This document shows positions 17,548 through 26,122 of a DNA stretch of 64,000 bases, one piece after another. Location of the stretch: NCBI RefSeq assembly GCF_018137945.1, contig NZ_CP073089.1, positions 1,364,001 to 1,428,000 on the forward strand, in the 5' to 3' direction. Positions within the stretch are counted from its first letter, which is position 1, and the number at the start of each line of letters is the position of its first letter. The stretch is from Brevibacterium sp. W7.2. Lineage in GTDB: Bacteria > Actinomycetota > Actinomycetes > Actinomycetales > Brevibacteriaceae. The notes below the pieces were generated by a model, which was given only the letters and a program-made list of their open reading frames with translations, made no database searches and was not told where the DNA came from. The translations under genes were made by a program, and so were the position numbers.

Positions 17548-18861
17548 GTGAGTGCATCAGGTGGAAGCAGACAAGTCCGACCCGTCGTCGAGCATGCCGA
17601 CGGCACGACGTCGACGACCCCGATGCGCGACGGTCGTCCGCTGCTCAACTTCAAGTCACCGCGCGTCGCGCAGCCGCAGCAGCACCTCGCGGACATGACG
17701 ATGGACGAGCGCATCGCCGCCGTCGAGGAGATGGGGCTGCCCGCCTTCCGTGCCAAGCAGCTGTCCAACCACTACTTCACCCGGTACCACACCGACGTCG
17801 AGTCGATGACCGACCTGCCCAAGGACGTACGCGGACCCCTGGCGGAGCGCTTCTTCCCGCCCCTGCTCACCGAGGTGCGCCGCCTGACGACGGAGAACGG
17901 CGACACGATCAAGTTCCTCTGGCGGCTCTTCGACGGCGCCCTCGTCGAATCGGTGCTCATGCGCTACCGCAACCGCATCACCCTGTGCGTGTCGAGTCAG
18001 TGCGGCTGCGGCATGAACTGCCCGTTCTGCGCGACCGGCCAGCAGGGGCTGACCCGGAACATGTCGACGGCCGAGATCGTCGAACAGGTCATCCGCGCCA
18101 ACCAGGCGATCGCCGCCGGTGAGCTCGCACCCCTGACGTCGGGCGCGGTCGGCGACGATGAGGTCGCCCTCGGCGCCGAAGCCGACGAAGAGCAGGGGGA
18201 GACCCCGGACGGCGCCACCGGGGCGGGCGCCGGTCAGGCGGGGGCCGCCTCGGCGAACGGGCCCGAACGGGTGACGAACATCGTCTTCATGGGCATGGGC
18301 GAACCCCTGGCCAACTACAAGCGCGTGATGAACGCGGTGCGGCACTTCGTCGCCCCGGCACCCGAGGGCCTGGGCATGTCGGCCCGGCGGATCACGGTCT
18401 CGACGGTCGGGCTCGTGCCCGGCATCAACAAGCTCGCCGCCGAGGACATCCCCGTCACCTTCGCCCTCAGCCTCCATGCGCCCGACGATGAGCTGCGCAA
18501 CGAGATGATCCCCGTCAACACGCGCTGGAATGCCGACGAGGCGATCGACGCCGCCTACAACTACTACAAGGTCACCGGCCGGCGCGTGAGCATCGAATAC
18601 GCGCTCATCAAGGACATGAACGACCATGCCTGGCGCGCCGATCTGCTCGCGAAGAAGCTCAACGCGCGCGGCCGCGGCTGGGTCCACGTCAATCCGATCC
18701 CGCTCAACCCGACGCCGGGATCGGTGTGGACGGCCTCGGAACCGGAGGTCGCGAACGAATTCGTCCGCCGCCTCGTCGACGCCGGCGTGCCCACGACGAT
18801 CCGCGACACCCGCGGCTCCGACATCGACGGAGCCTGCGGACAGCTCGCCGCCGCTGACTGA
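17548..18861 (+). CDS. rlmN: 23S rRNA/tRNA adenine C2-methyltransferase RlmN, with insert
   Basis: Radical-SAM enzyme forming m2A2503 in 23S rRNA and m2A37 in tRNA. 437 residues from GTG 17548. Iron-sulfur motif CGMNCPFC (Cys154, 158, 161), MGMGEPLANY, and the C-terminal catalytic Cys in DIDGACGQL. Residues ~191-240 are an acidic then Gly/Ala-rich insert (EADEEQGETPDGATGAGAG) between the iron-sulfur helix and the GGEP-type motif, which makes the protein longer than usual. A GACAAT at 17536-17541 lies 6 bases before the GTG, so the transcript may be leaderless. Confidence 0.94.
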   Translation: MSASGGSRQVRPVVEHADGTTSTTPMRDGRPLLNFKSPRVAQPQQHLADMTMDERIAAVEEMGLPAFRAKQLSNHYFTRYHTDVESMTDLPKDVRGPLAERFFPPLLTEVRRLTTENGDTIKFLWRLFDGALVESVLMRYRNRITLCVSSQCGCGMNCPFCATGQQGLTRNMSTAEIVEQVIRANQAIAAGELAPLTSGAVGDDEVALGAEADEEQGETPDGATGAGAGQAGAASANGPERVTNIVFMGMGEPLANYKRVMNAVRHFVAPAPEGLGMSARRITVSTVGLVPGINKLAAEDIPVTFALSLHAPDDELRNEMIPVNTRWNADEAIDAAYNYYKVTGRRVSIEYALIKDMNDHAWRADLLAKKLNARGRGWVHVNPIPLNPTPGSVWTASEPEVANEFVRRLVDAGVPTTIRDTRGSDIDGACGQLAAAD

Positions 18862-18966
18862 ACGCAGGCAGGCGGCCCACGGGCCCGCCGCTGACACGGC
18901 ATCGGCAGGACACTCCATCTATCATGGTGGAAACGACTTATTGTGCGATTCGCTTCTGGAGGAATC

Positions 18967-19527
18967 ATGGCGGACACGACGTTCCCTCGAATGTCGGGTT
19001 GGAAGAACGGCTACGACCCCAAACAGGTCGACAGCTTCTTCAAACGGGCTCGGGAATCGTTCGAACGGCCGACCCCGCAGCCCGGTGACCTCGACTCGCG
19101 TGCCGTGCGCACCGTCGGCTTCGACCTCGTCCGCAAGGGCTACCATGTCGCCGTCGTCGACGCCGCCCTCGACCGCCTCGAGGACGCCTTCGCCAAGCAG
19201 GCCCGCGACCGTCTCATCGCCCAGTCCGGACAGGACGCCTGGGTGCAGGAGCTCACCCGCGTCGCGGCGTCGCTGCGCGGCCGGCTTGTCCGCGACGCGG
19301 GGGAGCGGTTCGACAACCCGGCCCCCGGGGTCATCGGCTACGACATCGCCCAGGTCGACGACATGTGCGAGAAGGTCAACTCCTACTTCACGCAGGGAGT
19401 GGCGATGAGCGTCGACCAGGTGCGCCGTGTCCTGTTCAAGACGGCGAAGGGCAACAAGGCCTACGACGAGGACCAGGTCGACGCGTTCATCGACCGCGTC
19501 GTCGAGGTGATGGCCTCCGTTGACTGA
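18967..19527 (+). CDS. DivIVA-domain-containing protein
   Basis: 186 residues from ATG 18967, which has GGAGGA 3-4 bases upstream; GTG 18943 is an unlikely longer start. Two DivIVA-like repeats: FPRMSGWKNGYDPKQVDSFF near the N-terminus and GYDIAQVDDMCEKVNSYF near residue 120, plus a third weak copy at the C-terminus (AYDEDQVDAFIDRVVEVM). DivIVA domains bind curved membrane and organise polar growth and septation, but this short form lacks a long coiled coil. Its job here is unknown. The last codons overlap the next gene. Confidence 0.8.
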   Translation: MADTTFPRMSGWKNGYDPKQVDSFFKRARESFERPTPQPGDLDSRAVRTVGFDLVRKGYHVAVVDAALDRLEDAFAKQARDRLIAQSGQDAWVQELTRVAASLRGRLVRDAGERFDNPAPGVIGYDIAQVDDMCEKVNSYFTQGVAMSVDQVRRVLFKTAKGNKAYDEDQVDAFIDRVVEVMASVD

Positions 19528-20203
19528 CATCCACTGGTTCACCAAGCCCGCCGGAGACGACGCCGGGACCCTCAACCCGGTCTACGACGTCCTCGACCAT
19601 CCGATCGCCATGGGCGGTGCCGATGACATCGTCGTCACCGGAGACACACCCGAAGCGCCGCTGATCGACGGCCGTGAGGTCACCGATCCGCGGCTCATCA
19701 GCGCCCTGTCCAAGCCCGTCGAGCTCGATCGCGCCGAGGTGCTCGACCGCAGTGCGAAGCTCGGCGGGATCCTGCGCGCCATGGGTGTCGACCCGGAGCG
19801 GACGCAGGTGCGCATCGACGCCGAGGTGCCCGCGGCGGCACGCGCACTGAGCACGCTCGCGGCCCTGCGCATCGGGATGGTCGTCGACGTCCGCAGCGGC
19901 GAGAGTGCCGGAGACGACCGTGCGGATGATGTGACCGTCGTGCGCATCCACCCGATCGACGCGGACGCGATCGCACCCGGGCGGGCCGTCGTCAAGGTCA
20001 TCCGCTCGCGCTTCGAAGGCGTGGGCATCACCGTTGACGGGCAGACGGCGAACCTCGACCAGGCGATGCGCGATTCCCGCGTCGAATCCGCCGTCGTCGT
20101 CCCCCTCGACGCGAACCGCACGATCGCCCTCACCGACGCTGGCGCCGTTGCGGCCGCCGACGGAGTGGAGTGGCTGCAGGAGACCGTCATCGACGAGCAG
20201 TGA
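19520..20203 (+). CDS. Unknown protein resembling the N-terminus of acetyl-CoA synthetase
   Basis: 227 residues from TTG 19520, overlapping the DivIVA-like gene by 8 bases. The start HWFTKPAGDDAGTLNPVYDVLD and the region VLDRSAKLGGILRAMGVDPE, then PAAARALSTLAALRIGMVV, look like the first ~200 residues of acetyl-CoA synthetases. The P-loop (TSGTTGKP), AMP-binding core and C-terminal lid are absent. The reading frame is intact and codon use matches the neighbours, so it need not be decay. It could be a regulator or a subunit. Family assignment is my inference from pattern only. Confidence 0.6.
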   Translation: MTDIHWFTKPAGDDAGTLNPVYDVLDHPIAMGGADDIVVTGDTPEAPLIDGREVTDPRLISALSKPVELDRAEVLDRSAKLGGILRAMGVDPERTQVRIDAEVPAAARALSTLAALRIGMVVDVRSGESAGDDRADDVTVVRIHPIDADAIAPGRAVVKVIRSRFEGVGITVDGQTANLDQAMRDSRVESAVVVPLDANRTIALTDAGAVAAADGVEWLQETVIDEQ

Positions 20204-20495
20204 TGCCGGCGGTGCTGTTGGGCGCCGTTGCTGGGCGCCAGACGTCGTTCTGCGTGCCGAATGTCTCTGAACCCGCCGAAGGTGTGCTCAGTGCTCGCCG
20301 CAGGTGTGTGCGCCGAAAGTGCGAGTGCCAGCCAGACGTCGTTCTGTCTGCGAGAAGTGCGCTGACAAACAGAGGTGTCGGCCAGAAGTACGAGTGCGGG
20401 GAACTGGTCTCCCGCATTCGTACTTCTGGCCGACAGTCGCACTGATGTCGCAGCGGCGCTGACGTCGAAACTCGCGCTGACGTCGCAGCGGCGCG
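20204..20495. other. Convergent gap with hairpin and short direct repeats
   Basis: 292 bases between convergent genes. GCCAGACGTCGTTCTG occurs twice (20237-20252 and 20331-20346). A 60-base hairpin is at 20376-20435. Related GACGTCGCAGCGGCGC runs follow to the gcdH stop. Confidence 0.7.
20376..20435. repeat. 25-bp-stem hairpin, member of the TGTCGGCC repeat family
   Basis: Arms 20376-20400 and 20411-20435 match at 24 of 25 positions with a 10-base loop (the mismatch is a G-U in RNA). It could terminate both convergent genes. The outer arms TGTCGGCCAGAAGTACG and its complement recur in each unit of the 46.3-47.0 kb repeat. Confidence 0.8.
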
Positions 20496-21695
20496 TCAGT
20501 TCGCGAAGGCGTTGATCCCCGTCAGCGCGCGACCGATCGTGAGCTGGTGGACCTCGTGGGTGCCCTCGTAGGTGAGGACGGTCTCGAGGTTGACCGCGTG
20601 GCGCAGCGGCGGGTACTCGCTCGTGATGCCCGAACCGCCGAAGAGCGCCCGCAGGTCGCGGCAGACGTTCATCGCGGTGTCGACGTTGACCATCTTGCCG
20701 AGGCTGATCTGCTCGGGACGCACACCCTTCTCCGAGTCCTTGAGCTCACCGAGGTGGGCGGCGAGCAGCGTGATCTGCGAGTACTGGCCGAAGGCCTTCG
20801 CGAGCTTCTGCTGCGAGATCTGGAACGAGGAGATCGGGCGGTCGAACTGGATGCGGGTGCCCGTGTACTCGATCGCCGAGAGCAGGGCGTCGCGGGCGGC
20901 GCCGGTGACGCCGAAGACGATGCCGAAGCGCGCCTCGGACAGGCACGACAGCGGCGCCTTGAGGCCCTTCGCCTCCGGCAGCATCGCATCCTCGGGGAGG
21001 CGGACGTTGTCGAGGACGATCTCACCGGTGATCGAGGCGCGCAGGGAGATCTTGCGGTGGATCTCCGGGGTCTGCACTCCCTCGGTGTTCGTGGGGACGA
21101 CGAAGCCGCGGATGACCGGGCGGCCCTTCTCATCGGTGTCCTCGGTCTTGGCCCACACGACCATGACATCGGAGACCGGCGAGTTCGTGATCCACATCTT
21201 CGCGCCGTTGAGGATCCAGTCGGATCCGTCCCTGCGCGCCGTCGTCTTCATGCCCGAGGGGTCGGAGCCGACATCGGGTTCGGTGAGGCCGAAGCAGCCC
21301 AGAGCCTTGCCGGCGGCCATCTTCGGCAGCCATTCCTGCTTCTGCTCCTCGGATCCGTAGCGGTGGATGGCGAACATCGCGAGCGAACCCTGCACGGACA
21401 CGAGCGAGCGCAGACCGGAGTCGATGGCCTCGAGCTCCCGGCAGGCGAGCCCGTACTGCGTGGCCGTCGACCCACCGCAGCCGTAGCCGTCGAGGTGCAT
21501 GCCGAGGACGCCGAGCTCTCCGAGGCCTTCGGCGAGTTCACGTGCGGGAATGGTCGCATCGAGGAAGTAGTCGCCGATCTTCTCCCGCACGTTCTCATCG
21601 AGCCACTTGCGGACGACGTGCGCGAATTCGAGGTCATCGGCGTCGAAGACCGAATCCAGTCCCAGGATCTCGTCGGGGCTCATCGTTGCACTCAT
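20496..21695 (-). CDS. gcdH: Glutaryl-CoA dehydrogenase-like acyl-CoA dehydrogenase
   Basis: FAD enzyme; in the named family it oxidises and decarboxylates glutaryl-CoA to crotonyl-CoA in lysine/tryptophan breakdown. 399 residues, ATG at 21695 with AGAGAGG upstream. ACAD motifs: CFGLTEPDVGSDPSGMKT, WILNGAKMWITNSP, and the catalytic Glu in LTYEGTHEVHQLTIGRALTGINAF. This C-terminal pattern is the reason for the glutaryl-CoA call. Divergent from dxr (96-base gap) and convergent with the ACS-like gene, so it is a single-gene insertion in the core string. Confidence 0.87.
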   Translation of the reverse strand: MSATMSPDEILGLDSVFDADDLEFAHVVRKWLDENVREKIGDYFLDATIPARELAEGLGELGVLGMHLDGYGCGGSTATQYGLACRELEAIDSGLRSLVSVQGSLAMFAIHRYGSEEQKQEWLPKMAAGKALGCFGLTEPDVGSDPSGMKTTARRDGSDWILNGAKMWITNSPVSDVMVVWAKTEDTDEKGRPVIRGFVVPTNTEGVQTPEIHRKISLRASITGEIVLDNVRLPEDAMLPEAKGLKAPLSCLSEARFGIVFGVTGAARDALLSAIEYTGTRIQFDRPISSFQISQQKLAKAFGQYSQITLLAAHLGELKDSEKGVRPEQISLGKMVNVDTAMNVCRDLRALFGGSGITSEYPPLRHAVNLETVLTYEGTHEVHQLTIGRALTGINAFAN

Positions 21696-21791
21696 CTATA
21701 CCTCTCTCGCCATTGATCGCATGTGCATCGCCCACGCCGAGAAAGCCGCTGTCGAGTCATTTCCCAGAGAACTTTGGCATCATCGGTAGGC

Positions 21792-23081
21792 GTGAGCGAA
21801 CGTAAGATCATTGTAGTCGGGTCGACCGGATCGGTCGGTACGCAGGCCCTCGACGTCCTGGCTGAGAACGCAACCGATTTCGCAGTCGTCGGGCTTGCCG
21901 GAGGGTCCCAGATGGACCTCCTCCTGGGACAGGCCCTCGACTTCTCCGTCCCCGTCATCGGGTTGACGACTCCTCCGGCAGGAGGCGAGGACGAGGTGCG
22001 GAACCGGTTGTCCGAACTCGCCGCTGAGCGCGGAATCAGTGTTCCCGTTCGGGAAATCCATCTCGGAGACGATGCCGCCGAGGCGGTCGCCAGCCGACCT
22101 GCCGACATCGTCCTCAACGCGGTGACCGGAGCCGCCGGGCTCGGGGCGACGCTCGCGGCGCTGGCGACCGGCACCGATGTCGCCCTGGCGAACAAGGAGT
22201 CCCTCATCATCGGCGGCTCCCTCGTCCTCGATGCCGCGAAGCGGACCGGGGCCCGGCTCATCCCCGTCGACAGCGAGCATTCCGCGATCGCCCAGGCTCT
22301 GCGCTCGGGCACGCACGGCGAGGTGAGCAGGCTCGTCATCACCGCCTCGGGCGGCCCGTTCCGCGGCATGACCCGCGACGCCCTGCGTCGGGTCACGCCC
22401 GCCCAGGCGCTCAAGCACCCGACCTGGTCGATGGGCTCGATGATCACGATCAACTCGGCGACCCTGGTCAACAAGGGCCTCGAGGTCATCGAAGCCCACC
22501 TCCTCTTCGACATCGACTTCGACCGCATCGAGGTCGTCGTCCACCCGCAGAGCCAGATCCATTCGATGGTCGAGTTCACCGATGCCTCGACGATCGCGCA
22601 GATCTCCCCTCCGGACATGCGCCTGCCCATCGCCTACGCCCTCGGCACCCAGGACGACGGGAGCACGCGCAGGGTGACCTCCGGTGCGGTCCCGAACAAC
22701 TGGGGCCAGCCCATGCACTGGTCGTTCGAGCCGGTCAACCATGTCGCGTTCCCCGCGCTCGGGCTCGCCATCGAAGCCGGAAAGCGCGCTCGCAGCTACC
22801 CGGCGGTGTTCAACGCCGCCAACGAGGTGCTCGTCGCCGCCTTCATCGCCGGGGACATTCCCTTCACGGGCATCGACTCCGGTCTCGAGAAGGCACTCGC
22901 GGCGCATGAGCCGGCACCCGAGCACACGGTGGAGACCGTGCTCGCCGCCGACGCCTGGGCGCGGGACTTCGCGCGCGAGCACGTGGCAGCCCAGGCCGCG
23001 GACGGCGATGCGGTCCGCACCGCCTCGGCGGCCCCCGGTTCGCAGCCGGCCGGCGTCGGCGTGAGCACCGGCGGGGAGTGA
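21792..23081 (+). CDS. dxr: 1-deoxy-D-xylulose-5-phosphate reductoisomerase
   Basis: DOXP + NADPH to MEP, first committed step of the MEP isoprenoid pathway. 429 residues from GTG 21792; GGTAGG lies very close, so the start could be near-leaderless. Motifs: IIVVGSTGSVGTQALDVL (NADPH), ALANKESLIIGG, VDSEHSAIAQ, ASGGPFRG, HPTWSMGSMITINSATLVNKGLEVIEAH and HPQSQIHSMVEF. The C-terminal ~25 residues (after DFAREHVAAQ) are an Ala/Gly-rich extension. Two bases separate it from the rip1-type protease; ispG of the same pathway lies 4.7 kb downstream. Confidence 0.96.
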   Translation: MSERKIIVVGSTGSVGTQALDVLAENATDFAVVGLAGGSQMDLLLGQALDFSVPVIGLTTPPAGGEDEVRNRLSELAAERGISVPVREIHLGDDAAEAVASRPADIVLNAVTGAAGLGATLAALATGTDVALANKESLIIGGSLVLDAAKRTGARLIPVDSEHSAIAQALRSGTHGEVSRLVITASGGPFRGMTRDALRRVTPAQALKHPTWSMGSMITINSATLVNKGLEVIEAHLLFDIDFDRIEVVVHPQSQIHSMVEFTDASTIAQISPPDMRLPIAYALGTQDDGSTRRVTSGAVPNNWGQPMHWSFEPVNHVAFPALGLAIEAGKRARSYPAVFNAANEVLVAAFIAGDIPFTGIDSGLEKALAAHEPAPEHTVETVLAADAWARDFAREHVAAQAADGDAVRTASAAPGSQPAGVGVSTGGE

Positions 23082-23082
23082 G

Positions 23083-24639
23083 ATGACCGTCGTCCTCTTC
23101 ATCGTCGGGATCATCCTCTTCCTCCTCGGCATCTCGATCTCGATCGCCCTCCACGAACTCGGCCACCTCACCCCGGCGAAGCGGTTCGGGGTCAAGGTCA
23201 CCCATTACATGGTCGGATTCGGGCCGACGCTCTTCTCGTTCAAGCGCGGTGAGACCGAGTACGGGATCAAGGCGCTGCCGCTCGGCGGCTTCATCGCGAT
23301 GCCGGGTATGTACCCGCCGCTCGATGCGACGAAGCAGCGCGCCGAGGCACCCGCCCTGCAGTCGGGCACCGCCGGGCAGTCGGCCACTCAGGGACAGTCG
23401 GCCGCCGACCTCGGCGACGCCACCGCTGCGCATGACGCCACCGCTCCCATCGACGGGGCCACCCCGCACGACGCCACCGCACCCGGCGACCACCTCGGTG
23501 CCGGCGATGAGGCGAACCTGCGTCCGCGGACGAAGCGGAAGGGGCGGCTGTTCGAGAACACGATGGCCGACGCCCGGGAGATGTCGAACGACGAGATCGA
23601 GCCGGGAGAGGAGCACCGGACGTTCTACGCTCTCAGCGTGCCCAAACGGCTCGTCGTCATGTTCGCCGGCCCCTTCGTCAACCTCGTCCTCGGCATCGTC
23701 ATCATGGCGATCTCGCTGCTCGGCATCGGCGTGATGACCCCGACGACGACGGTGCAGACCGTCGTCGAATGTGCGGTCCCCGCCTCGGAAGCCAACCAGC
23801 GACCGACCGCGGACCGCAACGCGTGTCTGCCCGGTGACCAGCTCACTCCCGCGTGGGAGGCCGGGTTCGAACCCGGCGATCGGATCACCTCGGTGGCCGG
23901 TGTGGAGACGGAGAACTGGGACGAACTGTCCTCGGTCATCAAGGATCATGCGGGGGAGAGCGTCGAGGTCGACTTCGTCCGCGACGGTGCCGCGCAGACG
24001 GTGAGCGTGCCGATCATCGCCCACGAGCGCCCCCGCGTCGACGACCGCGGCAACCTCATGACGAACCCCGACGGCACCCCGCAGACGGTGACGGAGGGCT
24101 TCCTCGGCATCGGCCCCGTCCAGGAGCGTCAGCCGCTGCCGCTCGGCGAATTCCCCGGAGCGGTGTGGGACCAGGTCACCGGCGTGTTCACGGCCATCGT
24201 CACGCTACCCGTCAAACTCGTCGACATCGCGCAGGTCGCCACGGGTGCGAAGGAGCGCGACCCCGAGGGTCTCGTCGGCATGGTCGGCGTCGGTCGCGTC
24301 GCCGGTGAGATCGTCTCGACCGATGACCTGCAGGTCGTCGAGAAGGCGCAGCTGGGCCTCGGCGTGCTCGGCTCGCTCAACATCTTCCTCTTCGCGTTCA
24401 ACATGATCCCGCTGCTGCCGCTCGACGGCGGACACATCGCCGTCGCGCTCTACGAAGGCGCGAGGCGCCGGATCAACCGGTGGCGCGGGCGCGGGAAGAT
24501 CGGACCCTTCGACACGGCGAAGCTGCTGCCGCTGACGTACGTCGTCATCGGCCTCATGCTCTGCATGACCGCGCTCCTCGTCTATGTCGACCTCGTCAAA
24601 CCGATCACCCTCGACGCGATCTTCAACTCAGCCCGCTAG
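23083..24639 (+). CDS. rip1: Site-2 (RIP) zinc metalloprotease, Rip1/RseP family
   Basis: Intramembrane protease that cuts anti-sigma factors within the membrane. 518 residues. HELGH (His24-Glu25-His28) in the first membrane segment, FGVKVTHYMVGFGPTLFS and KALPLGGFIAMPGM after it. A PDZ domain is centred on GFEPGDRITSVAGVETENW. The third zinc ligand is in MIPLLPLDGGH near residue 446. Residues ~83-150 are a repeat-like Ala/Thr/Asp insert (DATAAHDATAPIDGATPHDATAPGD) between the first membrane pair, longer than I expect for the family. Gene order dxr-rip1 matches Rv2870c-Rv2869c. Confidence 0.93.
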   Translation: MTVVLFIVGIILFLLGISISIALHELGHLTPAKRFGVKVTHYMVGFGPTLFSFKRGETEYGIKALPLGGFIAMPGMYPPLDATKQRAEAPALQSGTAGQSATQGQSAADLGDATAAHDATAPIDGATPHDATAPGDHLGAGDEANLRPRTKRKGRLFENTMADAREMSNDEIEPGEEHRTFYALSVPKRLVVMFAGPFVNLVLGIVIMAISLLGIGVMTPTTTVQTVVECAVPASEANQRPTADRNACLPGDQLTPAWEAGFEPGDRITSVAGVETENWDELSSVIKDHAGESVEVDFVRDGAAQTVSVPIIAHERPRVDDRGNLMTNPDGTPQTVTEGFLGIGPVQERQPLPLGEFPGAVWDQVTGVFTAIVTLPVKLVDIAQVATGAKERDPEGLVGMVGVGRVAGEIVSTDDLQVVEKAQLGLGVLGSLNIFLFAFNMIPLLPLDGGHIAVALYEGARRRINRWRGRGKIGPFDTAKLLPLTYVVIGLMLCMTALLVYVDLVKPITLDAIFNSAR

Positions 24640-24676
24640 GGGCGGTCGCACCCGGAGCCTCTGTGGCGGGGGACTT

Positions 24677-26122
24677 TCAGTCGCTCAGGGTGATCGCCTG
24701 GACATCGCCGAGGTGGTCGAGCCGGACCGTGATCGACGCCGTGTCCGTGATCGCCACGGTTCCCAGCAGGCGGTTCTCCATCGTCAGGTCGTCGACGGTC
24801 ACCGGTGTGGTCGGGCCGACGCCGTGGTCGCGGCACCAGGCGGCATGGCGTTCCCTCCTCTCCTCGCGCGGCTCGTCGAGGTCCATGTTCACGGCGAAGC
24901 GGGCGTCGGCGAAGGCATCATCCCAGTCGAGCACCGCAGCGGCGGCCCCGAGGACGGTCCGGCCGGTGCGCGGTCCCGCCGGCAGCGGGTGGGTCGGCGC
25001 GGGCGTGCTCTCGCGCGGGAGGGCCGGCGGGGCCGAGGTGAGAGGGACGTCCGCCGGCACCTCCGGGATCTCGTCGGCGCGCCCGATCGCGGCGAGCCAG
25101 CCGGCGTCGACGGCGTCGCGGACGATGCGTTCGGCCGGGTAGTACGTGGTGTTGCCGAGGACGACGATCCCGAGGTTCAGCCCGGGGAACCACCTCATAT
25201 GGGAGCCGAAGCCCGGGTAGCCGCCCGAATGGCCGAGCACCGGTCCGAACCGGGAGTCCTCACGGTGGATGAGCCCGTAGCCGTAGGCGACGTCCTCGGT
25301 GTGCAGGCGGCTCGTCTCGACCGCGATGGGGCGGTGCGGCCGCTGGCCCGCGGTGAGCACGGTGGACCAGGCCCCGGGGGCGCTGCTCGCCTCGGCGTCG
25401 AGGGAGTCGAGGTGGACGTTCATCCAATTGCAGACATCGGCGGCGGTCGAGACCATGCCGCCGATCGCGGAGAACGCGCCAGGCCTCGTCGGTTCGAGGA
25501 CGTGGGCGCGTCCGCGCCTGTCGATGCGCAGGCCTGGGACGAGATCAGGGAAGTCGGCGACATCGAAGCCGGTGCGGGTCATCTGCAGGGGAACGGTCAC
25601 CTCGGTGGCCACCATCTCCGGCAGCGTGCGGCCGGTGACGGATTCCGCGGCGAGGCCGAGCAGCGCGTACCCGAGGTTGCAGTACTCGAAGCCGGTGCCG
25701 GGTTCGGCGATCGGCACGAGCGGTCCCTGGAGATAGGTGAGGAAGTCGAAGGTGCTCATCGACTCCATCCGGTCCGCCCACGGATCGTCCTTGCCGAACC
25801 CCGTGCCCATCGTCAGGCACTCACGGCTGGTGAGCTCACCGACCGCCGTGCCCTTGAGATCCGGCACGAGGAAGTACATCGGATAGTCGAGGTTGAGGCC
25901 CGAGGCCTCGAGCGACCCGATCATCGCAGCGGTGAACGATTTCGTCATCGACGCGATGCGGTAGGGCCGGTGGGCATTGGTCAGCTTCGCCTCGGCGTTC
26001 TGGACGCCATGCCGCTCGAGAACGCCGTACGCCAACTCCCCGCCCAGGGCCGACAGCTCGTCGGAGGCACGGAGGAGGCGACGCAGGACGACATCGATGT
26101 CGGGCGCGACCGGGGCGGTCAT
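24677..26122 (-). CDS. Serine hydrolase, beta-lactamase/DD-peptidase-like fold
   Basis: 481 residues from ATG 26122, which overlaps the permease stop by 4 bases. Class C-like motifs: SMTK (Ser58, Lys61), a Tyr-x-Asn motif in YCNLGYALLG and HSGGYPGFG near residue 330. No signal peptide is evident, so it is probably cytoplasmic. Such proteins include esterases and D-aminopeptidases as well as PBPs. The C-terminal ~100 residues form an extra domain (from TVLGAAAAVLDWDD), like the C-terminal domain of some peptidases. Coupling to an amino-acid/amine permease suggests its substrate or product is transported. Confidence 0.82.
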   Translation of the reverse strand: MTAPVAPDIDVVLRRLLRASDELSALGGELAYGVLERHGVQNAEAKLTNAHRPYRIASMTKSFTAAMIGSLEASGLNLDYPMYFLVPDLKGTAVGELTSRECLTMGTGFGKDDPWADRMESMSTFDFLTYLQGPLVPIAEPGTGFEYCNLGYALLGLAAESVTGRTLPEMVATEVTVPLQMTRTGFDVADFPDLVPGLRIDRRGRAHVLEPTRPGAFSAIGGMVSTAADVCNWMNVHLDSLDAEASSAPGAWSTVLTAGQRPHRPIAVETSRLHTEDVAYGYGLIHREDSRFGPVLGHSGGYPGFGSHMRWFPGLNLGIVVLGNTTYYPAERIVRDAVDAGWLAAIGRADEIPEVPADVPLTSAPPALPRESTPAPTHPLPAGPRTGRTVLGAAAAVLDWDDAFADARFAVNMDLDEPREERRERHAAWCRDHGVGPTTPVTVDDLTMENRLLGTVAITDTASITVRLDHLGDVQAITLSD

